A stretch of 64,000 nucleotides of DNA from G963720475 sp963720475 (GTDB lineage: Bacteria; Actinomycetota; Thermoleophilia; Solirubrobacterales; Thermoleophilaceae), in assembly GCA_963720475.1 (NCBI GenBank), contig OY970394.1, positions 1,426,001 through 1,490,000 on the forward strand, given 5' to 3'. Position numbers and translations under genes: made by a program. Under the pieces are notes generated by a model. The model ran no database searches. It was not told the origin of the DNA and worked only from the letters and a program-made list of their open reading frames with translations. Positions 49,877 to 57,288 of the stretch are shown one piece after another. Position 1 is the first letter of the stretch; the number at the start of each line of letters is the position of its first letter.

Positions 49877-51148
49877 ATGGAAGTAGAGATCGGTCGAGGT
49901 AAGAAGGGCCGCCGAGCCTTCGGCTTCGACGACATCGCAATCGTCCCGTCCCGTCGCACGCGCGACCCGGACGACATCGACATCAGCTGGACGCTCGGCC
50001 CGTACCGGTTCGAGCTGCCGCTGCTCGCGGCCGCGATGGACGGCGTCGTCTCCCCGCGGACCGCGGGCATCATCGGCAAGCTCGGCGGGCTCGCCGTCCT
50101 CAACCTCGAGGGAATCTTCACCCGCTACGAGGACGCCGAGGCCCAGCTCGAGCGGATCGCCGCTCTGCCGAAGGACCAGGCGACCGCCGAGATGCAGCGG
50201 ATCTACGCCTCCCCGGTCATCCCGGAGCTGATCCCGCAGCGGATCAAGGAGATCAAGGACCAGGGCGTCGTCTGCGCCGCGTCGCTCACCCCGCAGCGCG
50301 TGCGCGACCACTACGAGGAGGCGATCGAGGCGGGCCTCGACATCCTCGTCGTCCAGGGCACCGTCATCTCCGCCGAGCACGTCTCGACCTCGAGCGAGCC
50401 GCTCAACCTGAAGGAGTTCACCCAGGAGGTGCCGGTCCCCGTGATCGTCGGCGGCTGCGCCTCGTACTCGACGGGCCTCCACCTGATGCGCACCGGCGCG
50501 GTCGGCGTGCTCGTCGGGGTCGGCCCGGGCGCCGCGTGCACCACGCGCGGCGTGCTCGGCATCGGCGTGCCCCAGGCGACGGCGATCGCCGACGTCCAGG
50601 CCGCCCGCTCGCAGCACATGCTCGAGACCGGCGAGTACGTCAACGTGATCGCCGACGGCGGAATGCGCAACGGCGGCGACCTGTCGAAGGCGTTCGCCTG
50701 CGGCGCCGACGCTGTCATGGTCGGTTCTCCGCTCGCGCGCGCCTACGAGGCGCCGGGCCGTGGCTATCACTGGGGAATGGCGACCTTCCACGCCTCGCTC
50801 CCCCGCGGCGCGCGGGTCGAGACGACGCAGAACGGCTCGCTCGAACAGATCCTGCTCGGCCCCGCGCACGAGAACGACGGCACGTTCAACCTGATCGGCA
50901 GCCTGCGGACCTCGATGGCCACCTGCGGCTACGAGGACATCCCGTCGTTCCACCGCGCCGAGGTCATGGTGGCGCCCGCGCTCCAGTCGGAGGGCAAGCA
51001 GCTGCAGCGCGACCAGGCCGTCGGGATGGGCGCGACCGCCGCCGCCGCCGCGGTCCCGCCGTCCGCCGACGGCACGAGCGGCAACGGCGCCACGCATGCC
51101 TCTGCGCCTGAAGTCGCCGCGTCTGACCCGCAGCTGGTCGCCGAGTAA
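49877..51148 (+). CDS. guaB3: GuaB3-type IMP dehydrogenase-related protein
   Basis: The 423-residue protein has the IMPDH barrel without the CBS pair, which marks the GuaB3 family. VEIGRGKKGRRAFGFDDIAI and LPLLAAAMDGVVSPRTAG begin it; the catalytic loop is GPGAACTTRGVLGIGVPQAT with the active cysteine; and VIADGGMRNGGDLSKAFACG binds phosphate. A low-complexity alanine-rich tail follows residue 385. It is directly followed by guaA (TAA then GTG), so it serves guanine nucleotide synthesis. A classical guaB may be elsewhere. Confidence 0.9.
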   Translation: MEVEIGRGKKGRRAFGFDDIAIVPSRRTRDPDDIDISWTLGPYRFELPLLAAAMDGVVSPRTAGIIGKLGGLAVLNLEGIFTRYEDAEAQLERIAALPKDQATAEMQRIYASPVIPELIPQRIKEIKDQGVVCAASLTPQRVRDHYEEAIEAGLDILVVQGTVISAEHVSTSSEPLNLKEFTQEVPVPVIVGGCASYSTGLHLMRTGAVGVLVGVGPGAACTTRGVLGIGVPQATAIADVQAARSQHMLETGEYVNVIADGGMRNGGDLSKAFACGADAVMVGSPLARAYEAPGRGYHWGMATFHASLPRGARVETTQNGSLEQILLGPAHENDGTFNLIGSLRTSMATCGYEDIPSFHRAEVMVAPALQSEGKQLQRDQAVGMGATAAAAAVPPSADGTSGNGATHASAPEVAASDPQLVAE

Positions 51149-52747
51149 GTGGCCACTCGGGCCGCGACCACACCCTCCACAGCCCAAGCCACGAACGGGA
51201 GCCGCACCTCCGCGGCCGAGGTACTGGTGCTCGATTTCGGAGGCCAGTACTCGCAGCTCATCGCGCGGCGCGTGCGCGAGTGCGGCGTCTTCTCCGAGCT
51301 GCTTCCGCACAACGTCTCGCTCGAGGAGATCCGAACGCGTTCCACCGCCGGGCTGATCCTCTCCGGCGGCCCGGCGTCGGTGTACGCCGAAGGGGCCCCG
51401 CCGCTGCGGCCCGAGCTGCTCGAGCTGGGCGTCCCGGTGCTCGGCATCTGTTACGGAATGCAGTTGCTGGCGCACGACCTCGGCGGCCGCGTCGAGGCGG
51501 CGGCGACCGGCGAGTTCGGCCGCTCGGACCTCGCCGTCCACACGCCGGGGCGCCTGCTCGCCGGGCTTCCCGCCAAGCAGAGCTGCTGGATGAGCCACCG
51601 CGACACCGTCTTCGAGCCTCCGCCCGGCTTCACCGCACTTGCGTCCTCGACCCAGTCGCCGGTTGCGGCGCTCGAGTCGGTCGAGCGCGCGATCTACGGG
51701 ATCCAGTTCCACCCCGAGGTCGTCCACACCCCCTACGGGACTCAGATCCTCGAGACCTTCCTCGAGGACGTCTGCGGGCTCGACCGCTCGTGGAGCCCCG
51801 AGTCGGTGGCCGACGAGCAGATCGAGCGGATCCGCGCCCAGGTCGGCGACGGGCGCGTACTGTGCGGCCTTTCCGGCGGGGTGGACTCCTCGGTCGCCGC
51901 GCTGCTCGTGCACAGGGCCGTCGGCGACCAGCTCACCTGCGTCTTCGTCGACCACGGCCTGATGCGAAAGAACGAGGGCGAGCAGGTGATCGAGGCCTTC
52001 CGCGACAACTTCAAGGTCCCGCTCGTCGCGGTGGCCGCGGAGGACCGCTTCCTCTCGCGCCTCGCCGGCGTGACCGACCCTGAGCAGAAGCGCAAGGTGA
52101 TCGGCACCGAGTTCATCCGCGTGTTCGAGGAGGAGGCGGCGAAGCTCGACGACCCGGGCTATCTGGTCCAGGGGACCCTGTACTCCGACGTGATCGAGTC
52201 CGGCGGCGGCACCGACGCGGCGACGATCAAGTCGCACCACAACGTCGGCGGCCTCCCCGAGGACCTCGAGTTCGAGCTCGTCGAGCCGCTCCGTTCGCTG
52301 TTCAAGGACGAGGTGCGCGAGGTCGGCCTCGCGCTCGGTCTGCCGGAGAAGCTCGTCTGGCGCCAGCCCTTCCCGGGCCCCGGCCTCGCGATCAGGATCG
52401 TCAGCGGCGAGGTCACGCGCGAGCGCTGCGAGATCCTGCGCGACGCCGACGCGATCCTCCAGGAGGAGATCCGCGCCGCCGGCCTCTACCGCGAGCTGTG
52501 GCAGTCGTTCTGCGTGCTGCCGGCCGACCTGCGCTCGGTGGGTGTCCAGGGCGACGAGCGGACCTACGGCTATGTCGTGGTGATCCGCGCGGTCACCTCC
52601 GACGACGCGATGACCGCCGACTGGGCGCGTCTGCCGTACGAGCTGCTCGAAAAGGTCGCTTCGCGGATGACCGGCGAGCTGCGGCAGGTGAACCGCGTCG
52701 TCCTCGACGTGACGTCGAAGCCGCCTGGGACGATCGAGTGGGAGTAG
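51149..52747 (+). CDS. guaA: GMP synthase (glutamine-hydrolysing)
   Basis: GuaA converts XMP to GMP. The 532-residue protein has a glutamine amidotransferase domain (VLVLDFGGQYSQLIARRVRE; nucleophile in VLGICYGMQLLAHDLGG; IQFHPEVVHT). An ATP pyrophosphatase domain follows with CGLSGGVDSSVAALLVHRAV, and then the dimerisation domain RQPFPGPGLAIRIVSGEVTR. The N-terminal 25 residues before AEVLVLD are an extension. GTG 51149 directly follows the guaB3 stop. Confidence 0.97.
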   Translation: MATRAATTPSTAQATNGSRTSAAEVLVLDFGGQYSQLIARRVRECGVFSELLPHNVSLEEIRTRSTAGLILSGGPASVYAEGAPPLRPELLELGVPVLGICYGMQLLAHDLGGRVEAAATGEFGRSDLAVHTPGRLLAGLPAKQSCWMSHRDTVFEPPPGFTALASSTQSPVAALESVERAIYGIQFHPEVVHTPYGTQILETFLEDVCGLDRSWSPESVADEQIERIRAQVGDGRVLCGLSGGVDSSVAALLVHRAVGDQLTCVFVDHGLMRKNEGEQVIEAFRDNFKVPLVAVAAEDRFLSRLAGVTDPEQKRKVIGTEFIRVFEEEAAKLDDPGYLVQGTLYSDVIESGGGTDAATIKSHHNVGGLPEDLEFELVEPLRSLFKDEVREVGLALGLPEKLVWRQPFPGPGLAIRIVSGEVTRERCEILRDADAILQEEIRAAGLYRELWQSFCVLPADLRSVGVQGDERTYGYVVVIRAVTSDDAMTADWARLPYELLEKVASRMTGELRQVNRVVLDVTSKPPGTIEWE

Positions 52748-52758
52748 GGGCCTAGGTC

Positions 52759-53043
52759 TTGGGCGACATCGTCGCCTGGATCGTCTGGGGCGTCTTCATC
52801 GGCGCACTCGCGCGGCTGCTGACTCCCGGCAAACACAAGATCGGGCTGATCTGGACTTTGGTGCTGGGTGTTGCCGGCTCGCTGCTGGGCGGCGTCCTCG
52901 CCACGCGCGTGCTCGGTATCGGCGACGACGACGCGTTCGACTTCCCGAGCTTCGTGATCGCGGTCGTCCTGTCGGTGGTCCTGCTCTCGATCGCCGCCCG
53001 GATCAACCGCATGCTGCCGGACCGTTCGAAGAAGTCGGACTAG
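52759..53043 (+). CDS. GlsB/YeaQ/YmgE family membrane protein
   Basis: The 94-residue protein has three hydrophobic segments and the family pattern IVWGVFIGALARLLTPG then GVAGSLLGGVLATRVLG. These proteins are called stress-response or transglycosylase-associated but their function is not settled. The start is TTG 52759; a TAGGTC just before it is too close for a normal leader. It overlaps the stop of the convergent M23 gene by four bases. Confidence 0.75.
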   Translation: MGDIVAWIVWGVFIGALARLLTPGKHKIGLIWTLVLGVAGSLLGGVLATRVLGIGDDDAFDFPSFVIAVVLSVVLLSIAARINRMLPDRSKKSD

Positions 53044-54266
53044 GAGTACGCGTCCCAGGCCTTGAGGTAGGGCAGCGGGTCCACGGGGCGGCCGCCGCCG
53101 AACCAGGAGCCTGACCAGATCTCGAAGTGGAGGTGGCAGCCGACGGCGTTGCCGGTGTCGCCGACCTGGCCGATCTGCTGACCGGTGTAGACGTGATCGC
53201 CAACGCGGAAGGGCGAGGGCTGGCGGAGGTGCATGTAGTCGTGGTCGAAGCTCGTCCCGTCGGCGTCGATGACGATGTAGTTGCCGCCACCGTGGCCGTC
53301 GAAGCCGGAGCGGGTGACCTTGCCGCCGCGCGCCGCGACGAGCGGCGTGCCGCACTTCGCGAACGTGTCATGGCCCTTGTGGCCGCGCCCGCCGCCGAAG
53401 CGGTTGATGGCGCTGCCGTAGGAGTGCGCGCCGCGGATCGGGAAGATGTGGGCGTGGTGGTCGAAGGCGTCGCGCGGGGTGGCGCCCGACTGGGCGGAAA
53501 CGGCTTTCGCGCCGCTATCGCCCTCGACCTGGATCCGGAACGCGTAGCGGCCTTCTGGCGCCGTTGAGCCGTCGGCGGCGACGCCGTTCCACGACACCGA
53601 GCCGATCTGCCCGGGCGCGATCGGAGCGGGGGTCCAGCTGTTCACCACCTTGCCGTTGGAGAGCCGGACGAGCGCTATCTGGACGCTGCGCGTAGCAGTC
53701 GAGAGGCGGTAGGAGAAGGCGATCGGCTGCTCGGCCCCGTAGAACGAGTGAACGCCGGCGACCGCCGTCTCGAGCTGTGGAGCGCCGGCGTCGCGGATGC
53801 CTGACCCGGGCGTGAGCTGAGGACGCGGCACGAGCGGCGGCGGCGGCAGCACGGACACCGCGGCGGTCGCCTTCGACTTCGCCGCGCCCGCGTACACGCG
53901 CAGCGGTCCGGTCGCCGCGTCCTGCGGCACCTTCGCGAGGATGACCGAGTCGCTCGCCGGCCGGACCGCGACCGCGGCGTCGTCCTCGGCGCCCGGGGCG
54001 CCCTCGAAGACGACCTTCGAAACACCCGTCAGGCGCGCCCCGGAGAGCTTGACCGTCCCGCCGACGCGCGGACGGCCCTGCGAGCAGCTCTTCGCGCAAC
54101 CGACCTTCTTGACGACCGGCTGCGGCACGAAGCCGACGCCGCCGGGCGCCTCGGGAGCGCCGCCCGCGGCCGGTGCGGCGGCTGGAGCGAGCAGCAGGAT
54201 GCCGGCGAGCGCGAGGCTCGGGCATACCCGGCGTGCGACCCCTGTCTGTCGTTTCGCGTGCGGCAA
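53040..54266 (-). CDS. M23-family secreted peptidase with Ig-like domains
   Basis: The 408-residue protein has a signal peptide (SLALAGILLLAPAAAPAAGG), a TIG-like domain (RVGGTVKLSGARLTGVSKVV), an FlgD-like Ig domain (SVSWNGVAADGSTAPEGRYA), and a C-terminal LytM domain with RGHKGHDTFAKCGTPLVAA and VGCHLHFEIWSGSWFGG. The histidine and aspartate zinc ligands are present. It cleaves peptidoglycan cross-bridges. TTG 54266 has AGGAGA eight bases upstream. A c-di-AMP riboswitch fills its leader, a common arrangement for wall hydrolases in actinobacteria. Confidence 0.88.
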   Translation of the reverse strand: MPHAKRQTGVARRVCPSLALAGILLLAPAAAPAAGGAPEAPGGVGFVPQPVVKKVGCAKSCSQGRPRVGGTVKLSGARLTGVSKVVFEGAPGAEDDAAVAVRPASDSVILAKVPQDAATGPLRVYAGAAKSKATAAVSVLPPPPLVPRPQLTPGSGIRDAGAPQLETAVAGVHSFYGAEQPIAFSYRLSTATRSVQIALVRLSNGKVVNSWTPAPIAPGQIGSVSWNGVAADGSTAPEGRYAFRIQVEGDSGAKAVSAQSGATPRDAFDHHAHIFPIRGAHSYGSAINRFGGGRGHKGHDTFAKCGTPLVAARGGKVTRSGFDGHGGGNYIVIDADGTSFDHDYMHLRQPSPFRVGDHVYTGQQIGQVGDTGNAVGCHLHFEIWSGSWFGGGRPVDPLPYLKAWDAYS

Positions 54267-54281
54267 AGGTTGTTTCTCCTG

Positions 54282-54424
54282 CCGGCGGGGTTAGCTGTCG
54301 GGCTCGCGCCGTTCGAAACGGCGCTACCGGGCGGGTGATCGCCCCGATTCGCCCCCGGGGAGCCGAGTGGCCCCCAGTGGTTCCCCCGCTCCCCGGCCAG
54401 ACGGCTGGATGGGGATTGGGCAGG
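54282..54424 (-). promoter_or_regulatory. c-di-AMP riboswitch (ydaO/yuaA type)
   Basis: On the minus strand the leader of the M23 gene contains GGGGGAACCA, GGGGGCGAATCGGGGCGA, GCCCGGTAGCGC and the final CCCGACAGCTAACCCCGCCG, in the order and spacing of ydaO/yuaA RNAs. The last block ends ten bases before the ribosome site AGGAGA. In this class c-di-AMP usually turns expression off. Confidence 0.88.
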
Positions 54425-54440
54425 CTCTTGGTGGCGGGGC

Positions 54441-54446
54441 AGTATA
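54441..54446 (-). promoter_or_regulatory. -10 element of the riboswitch transcript
   Basis: Minus-strand TATACT lies just upstream of the riboswitch. The bases before it, GCCAC-AGAAGGC-GTGGC, form a small inverted repeat that could be an operator. Confidence 0.5.
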
Positions 54447-54528
54447 GCCACGCCTTCTGTGGCAACATATCCCGCCCGCTGCCGCACGGTGTCCCACAAA
54501 CGGGCGCCCCGCGGCGGCGCTTTTTCTG

Positions 54529-54963
54529 ATGAAGACCTACGTGGCGACCCCCTCGACGCGCGAGCGCAACTGGCTCGTCGTCGACGCGAGCGGCAAGACG
54601 CTCGGCCGGCTCGCGACACAGATCGCGGACGCCCTGCGCGGAAAGCGCAAGCCCGACTACACGCCGCACTGCGACGTCGGCGACTTCGTCATCGTCGTCA
54701 ACGCGGAGAAGATCGAGGTGACGGGCGACAAGCGAGCTCAAAAGCGCTACTACCGCCACTCCGGCTACCCCGGCGGCCTTCGCTCGCGTACGCTCGAGGA
54801 GATGCTCGACCGCCAGCCTGAGCAGGTCATCCGCAGGGCCGTCAAGGGGATGCTCCCGCGCAACCGCCTGGCGCGCGCCCAGCTGAGCAAGCTCAAGGTC
54901 TACGCCGGCCCCGATCACCCCCACACCGCCCAGAAGCCGCAGGAGATGGAGGTCTCAGCCTGA
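54529..54963 (+). CDS. rplM: Ribosomal protein L13
   Basis: The 144-residue L13 has MKTYVATPSTRERNWLVVDA, LGRLATQIADALRGKRKPDY, GDFVIVVNAEKIEVTGDKRA and the C-terminal HPHTAQKPQEMEV. It is of normal length and stops one base after the start of rpsI (ATGATG-type overlap). No clear Shine-Dalgarno sequence precedes ATG 54529, which follows CTTTTTCTG. Confidence 0.97.
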   Translation: MKTYVATPSTRERNWLVVDASGKTLGRLATQIADALRGKRKPDYTPHCDVGDFVIVVNAEKIEVTGDKRAQKRYYRHSGYPGGLRSRTLEEMLDRQPEQVIRRAVKGMLPRNRLARAQLSKLKVYAGPDHPHTAQKPQEMEVSA

Positions 54964-55742
54964 TGGCCGAGGACCCGACGCCCGACGAGGAGCAGATTCC
55001 GCCGGAGGGCGAGGAGCAGACTCAGGAGGGCGAGGAGAAGGCGCCGGAGGAGACTCCGGAGGACGAGGCGCCCGCCACGGCCGCCGAGGCCGACGATCAG
55101 CCCGGAGCCGAGGAGCCCAAGCAAGAGGAGCGGCGGCCGAAGAAGAAGGACAAGAAGAAGGACGAGGAAGAGGTCGTGCCCGGCGCCCACCTCGAGCCCG
55201 ACCTCGTCCTCGAGGAGGAAGCCGCCGCCCGCGCCGAGCCGGAGTCCGAGTTCGCGGAGTACGCCGAGGACGGCGACTCCGAGGCGGACGAGACCCCCGC
55301 CGGGGAGGCACCCGCCGACGAGGAGCCCGCACGCGCCCCGCTGAAGCTTGCGGCCGACGCCCGCTACTCCGCCACCGGCAAGCGCAAGACGGCAGTCGCA
55401 CGCGTGATCCTGCGCCCCGGCTCGGGCACCTACACGATCAACGGCCGCACGCTCGACGAGTACTTCCCCCGCGCGCTGCTGCGCGACACCGCGCGCGGGC
55501 CGCTGCAGACCGTCGGCTACGAGACGAGCATGGACGTGACCGCCAAGATCCACGGCGGCGGTGTGGCCGCCCAGGCCGGCGCTCTCCGCCACGGCGTGGC
55601 ACGCGCGCTCGTCGAGGCCGATCCCGCGCTCCGCACCGAGCTGAAGCGGCGCGGATACCTAACGCGCGATGCGCGTGCCAAGGAGCGCAAGAAGGCCGGG
55701 CTGAAGAAGGCCCGCAAGCGCCCGCAGTTCTCGAAGCGCTGA
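54963..55742 (+). CDS. rpsI: Ribosomal protein S9 with long acidic N-terminal extension
   Basis: The C-terminal 130 residues are ordinary S9: ATGKRKTAVARVILRPGSG, then GGGVAAQAGALRHGVARAL and the basic tail KKARKRPQFSKR. Before them lie about 125 residues of acidic low-complexity sequence (EDPTPDEEQIPPEGEEQTQE and similar) with a central KKKDKKKD patch. Normal bacterial S9 is about 130 residues; mycobacterial S9 has a shorter extension. The start ATG 54963 overlaps the rplM stop, and no other start closer to the S9 fold has a ribosome site. Confidence 0.93.
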   Translation: MAEDPTPDEEQIPPEGEEQTQEGEEKAPEETPEDEAPATAAEADDQPGAEEPKQEERRPKKKDKKKDEEEVVPGAHLEPDLVLEEEAAARAEPESEFAEYAEDGDSEADETPAGEAPADEEPARAPLKLAADARYSATGKRKTAVARVILRPGSGTYTINGRTLDEYFPRALLRDTARGPLQTVGYETSMDVTAKIHGGGVAAQAGALRHGVARALVEADPALRTELKRRGYLTRDARAKERKKAGLKKARKRPQFSKR

Positions 55743-55745
55743 CCT

Positions 55746-55910
55746 AGATGGCTGATCCCGCACCCACGCGCGCGCGGATGACGCGCGCTACCGGCGCTGG
55801 ATCACCCGCGTCCTCGCCGGTAGTTCACCCACTACCGGCTTCGGCCTCGGCCGGCGCCCAGCTTGGTCTCGCGCGCCCCCGCACACACGTGGCCACGGAA
55901 TCAGCCATCT
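55746..55910. promoter_or_regulatory. Structured rpsI-glmM intergenic region with alternative hairpins
   Basis: AGATGGCTGAT (55746-55756) pairs with ATCAGCCATCT (55900-55910). Inside, CGCCGGTAG (55815-55823) can pair either with CTACCGGCG (55788-55796) or, as GCCGGTAGT (55816-55824), with ACTACCGGC (55831-55839). These two hairpins exclude each other, as in attenuators. No known riboswitch family was recognised. Confidence 0.5.
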
Positions 55911-55917
55911 CACGGCG

Positions 55918-57237
55918 ATGAAGCTGTTCGGAACCGACGGCGTGCGCGGTCGCGTCGGCGAGTTGATCACCCCCGAGCTCGCGACGAACCTCGGGCGGGC
56001 GGTGGCCACCACCGCGGAGTCCGAGACGCCGCAGGTGCTGATCGTGCGCGACACGCGCGAGTCGGGCGAGATGCTCGAGGCGGCGCTGGCGGCGGGCGTT
56101 GCCGCGGGCGGCGGCCACGCGCTCCTCGGCGGCGTCGTTCCGACCCCGGGCGCTGCGTTGCTGGTGCGCCGCTACGAGTTCGACATCGCGGCGGTTGTCT
56201 CCGCTTCGCACAACCCGTACCACGACAACGGCATCAAGTTCTTCGGGTCGGCGGGCACCAAGCTCTCCGACGCGCAGGAGGAGGCGGTCGAGGGAGCGCT
56301 CGACGCCCCTCCCGAAGGGGCGACCGGGCGGGTGCGAGAGCTCCACGGCGCCGCCGGCGACTATCTGCGCGAGGTCGAGCTCCGCTTCGAGGACCTCGAC
56401 CTCGCGGGCACGAAGGTCCTGCTCGACTGCGCGAACGGTGCGACGTACCAGGTCGCCCCCGAGATCTTCCGCCGCCTCGGCGCCGACGTCGAGGCGGTCG
56501 CGACGGCCCCGGACGGTCGCAACATCAACGAGGGCTGTGGCTCGACGCACGTCGAGGCACTCGCGGAACGGGCCAAGGACGGCTTCGACATCGCCTTCGC
56601 CTTCGACGGCGACGGCGACAGGGTGCTGGCGGTGGACAGCGAGGGTGCGGTCGTCGACGGCGACGAGCTGCTCGCGCTGGCGGCCCTCCATCTCCGCGAG
56701 CACGGCCGCCTCCCGGGCCACGGGGTCGCGGTCACGGTGATGACGAACTACGGATTCCACAGCGCGATGAAGACGGCCGGGATCGAGGTCGCGACGACCC
56801 CGGTCGGCGACCGCCACGTCCTCGCGGCGCTGCTCGAGCGCGGCTGGGCGCTCGGCGGCGAGCAGTCCGGGCACATCATCGAGACGGGCTTCGTCCCGTC
56901 CGGCGACGGCGTCGCCGCCGCGCTGCTGACGCTCGAGGCACTCGCGGGCCGCGATCTCGCCGCGCGCGACGCGATGGCGAAGTTGCCGCAGACGCTTGTC
57001 AACGTCGAGGTCGCCCCCGGGACGAAGCTCGACGAGGCCACGCCGGTCAACGAGGCGATCGAACACGAGTCCGCGGGGCTGGAGGGCCGCGGCCGCGTGC
57101 TCGTGCGGCCGTCCGGCACCGAGCCGCTCGTGCGCGTGATGGTCGAGGCGCCCGAGCCGGGGGAGTGCGAGGCGGTCGCAGGCCGGCTCGTCGCCGTCGT
57201 CGAGCAGGAGCTCGGCGCGGCTGCTGGAAACCGCTAG
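55918..57237 (+). CDS. glmM: Phosphoglucosamine mutase
   Basis: GlmM converts glucosamine-6-phosphate to glucosamine-1-phosphate for UDP-GlcNAc. The 439-residue protein has FGTDGVRGRVGELITPELAT, the catalytic serine in VVSASHNPYHDNGIKFFGS, metal loop FAFDGDGDRVLAV, the sugar loop GGEQSGHIIETGF and the phosphate loop RPSGTEPLVRVMVEA. Length and motifs are complete. glmS follows 51 bases later. Confidence 0.97.
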   Translation: MKLFGTDGVRGRVGELITPELATNLGRAVATTAESETPQVLIVRDTRESGEMLEAALAAGVAAGGGHALLGGVVPTPGAALLVRRYEFDIAAVVSASHNPYHDNGIKFFGSAGTKLSDAQEEAVEGALDAPPEGATGRVRELHGAAGDYLREVELRFEDLDLAGTKVLLDCANGATYQVAPEIFRRLGADVEAVATAPDGRNINEGCGSTHVEALAERAKDGFDIAFAFDGDGDRVLAVDSEGAVVDGDELLALAALHLREHGRLPGHGVAVTVMTNYGFHSAMKTAGIEVATTPVGDRHVLAALLERGWALGGEQSGHIIETGFVPSGDGVAAALLTLEALAGRDLAARDAMAKLPQTLVNVEVAPGTKLDEATPVNEAIEHESAGLEGRGRVLVRPSGTEPLVRVMVEAPEPGECEAVAGRLVAVVEQELGAAAGNR

Positions 57238-57252
57238 GAAAACAGCTACCTC

Positions 57253-57258
57253 TAGAAT
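57253..57258 (+). promoter_or_regulatory. -10-like TAGAAT before glmS
   Basis: TAGAAT lies 30 bases before TTG 57289, with AAGGAGG in between. It suggests glmS can be transcribed separately from glmM. Confidence 0.45.
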
Positions 57259-57288
57259 CTGCCCGCCCTAAGGAGGTTGGACAGGGCC

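Noticed and set aside
49718..52240. An 840-codon open frame on the minus strand opposite guaB3 and guaA
   Set aside because: Both genes on the other strand have complete catalytic motifs. The antisense product is low-complexity and unlike any family.
57238..57288. glmS ribozyme before glmS
   Set aside because: The 51-base gap is too short and has none of the ribozyme core pairing.
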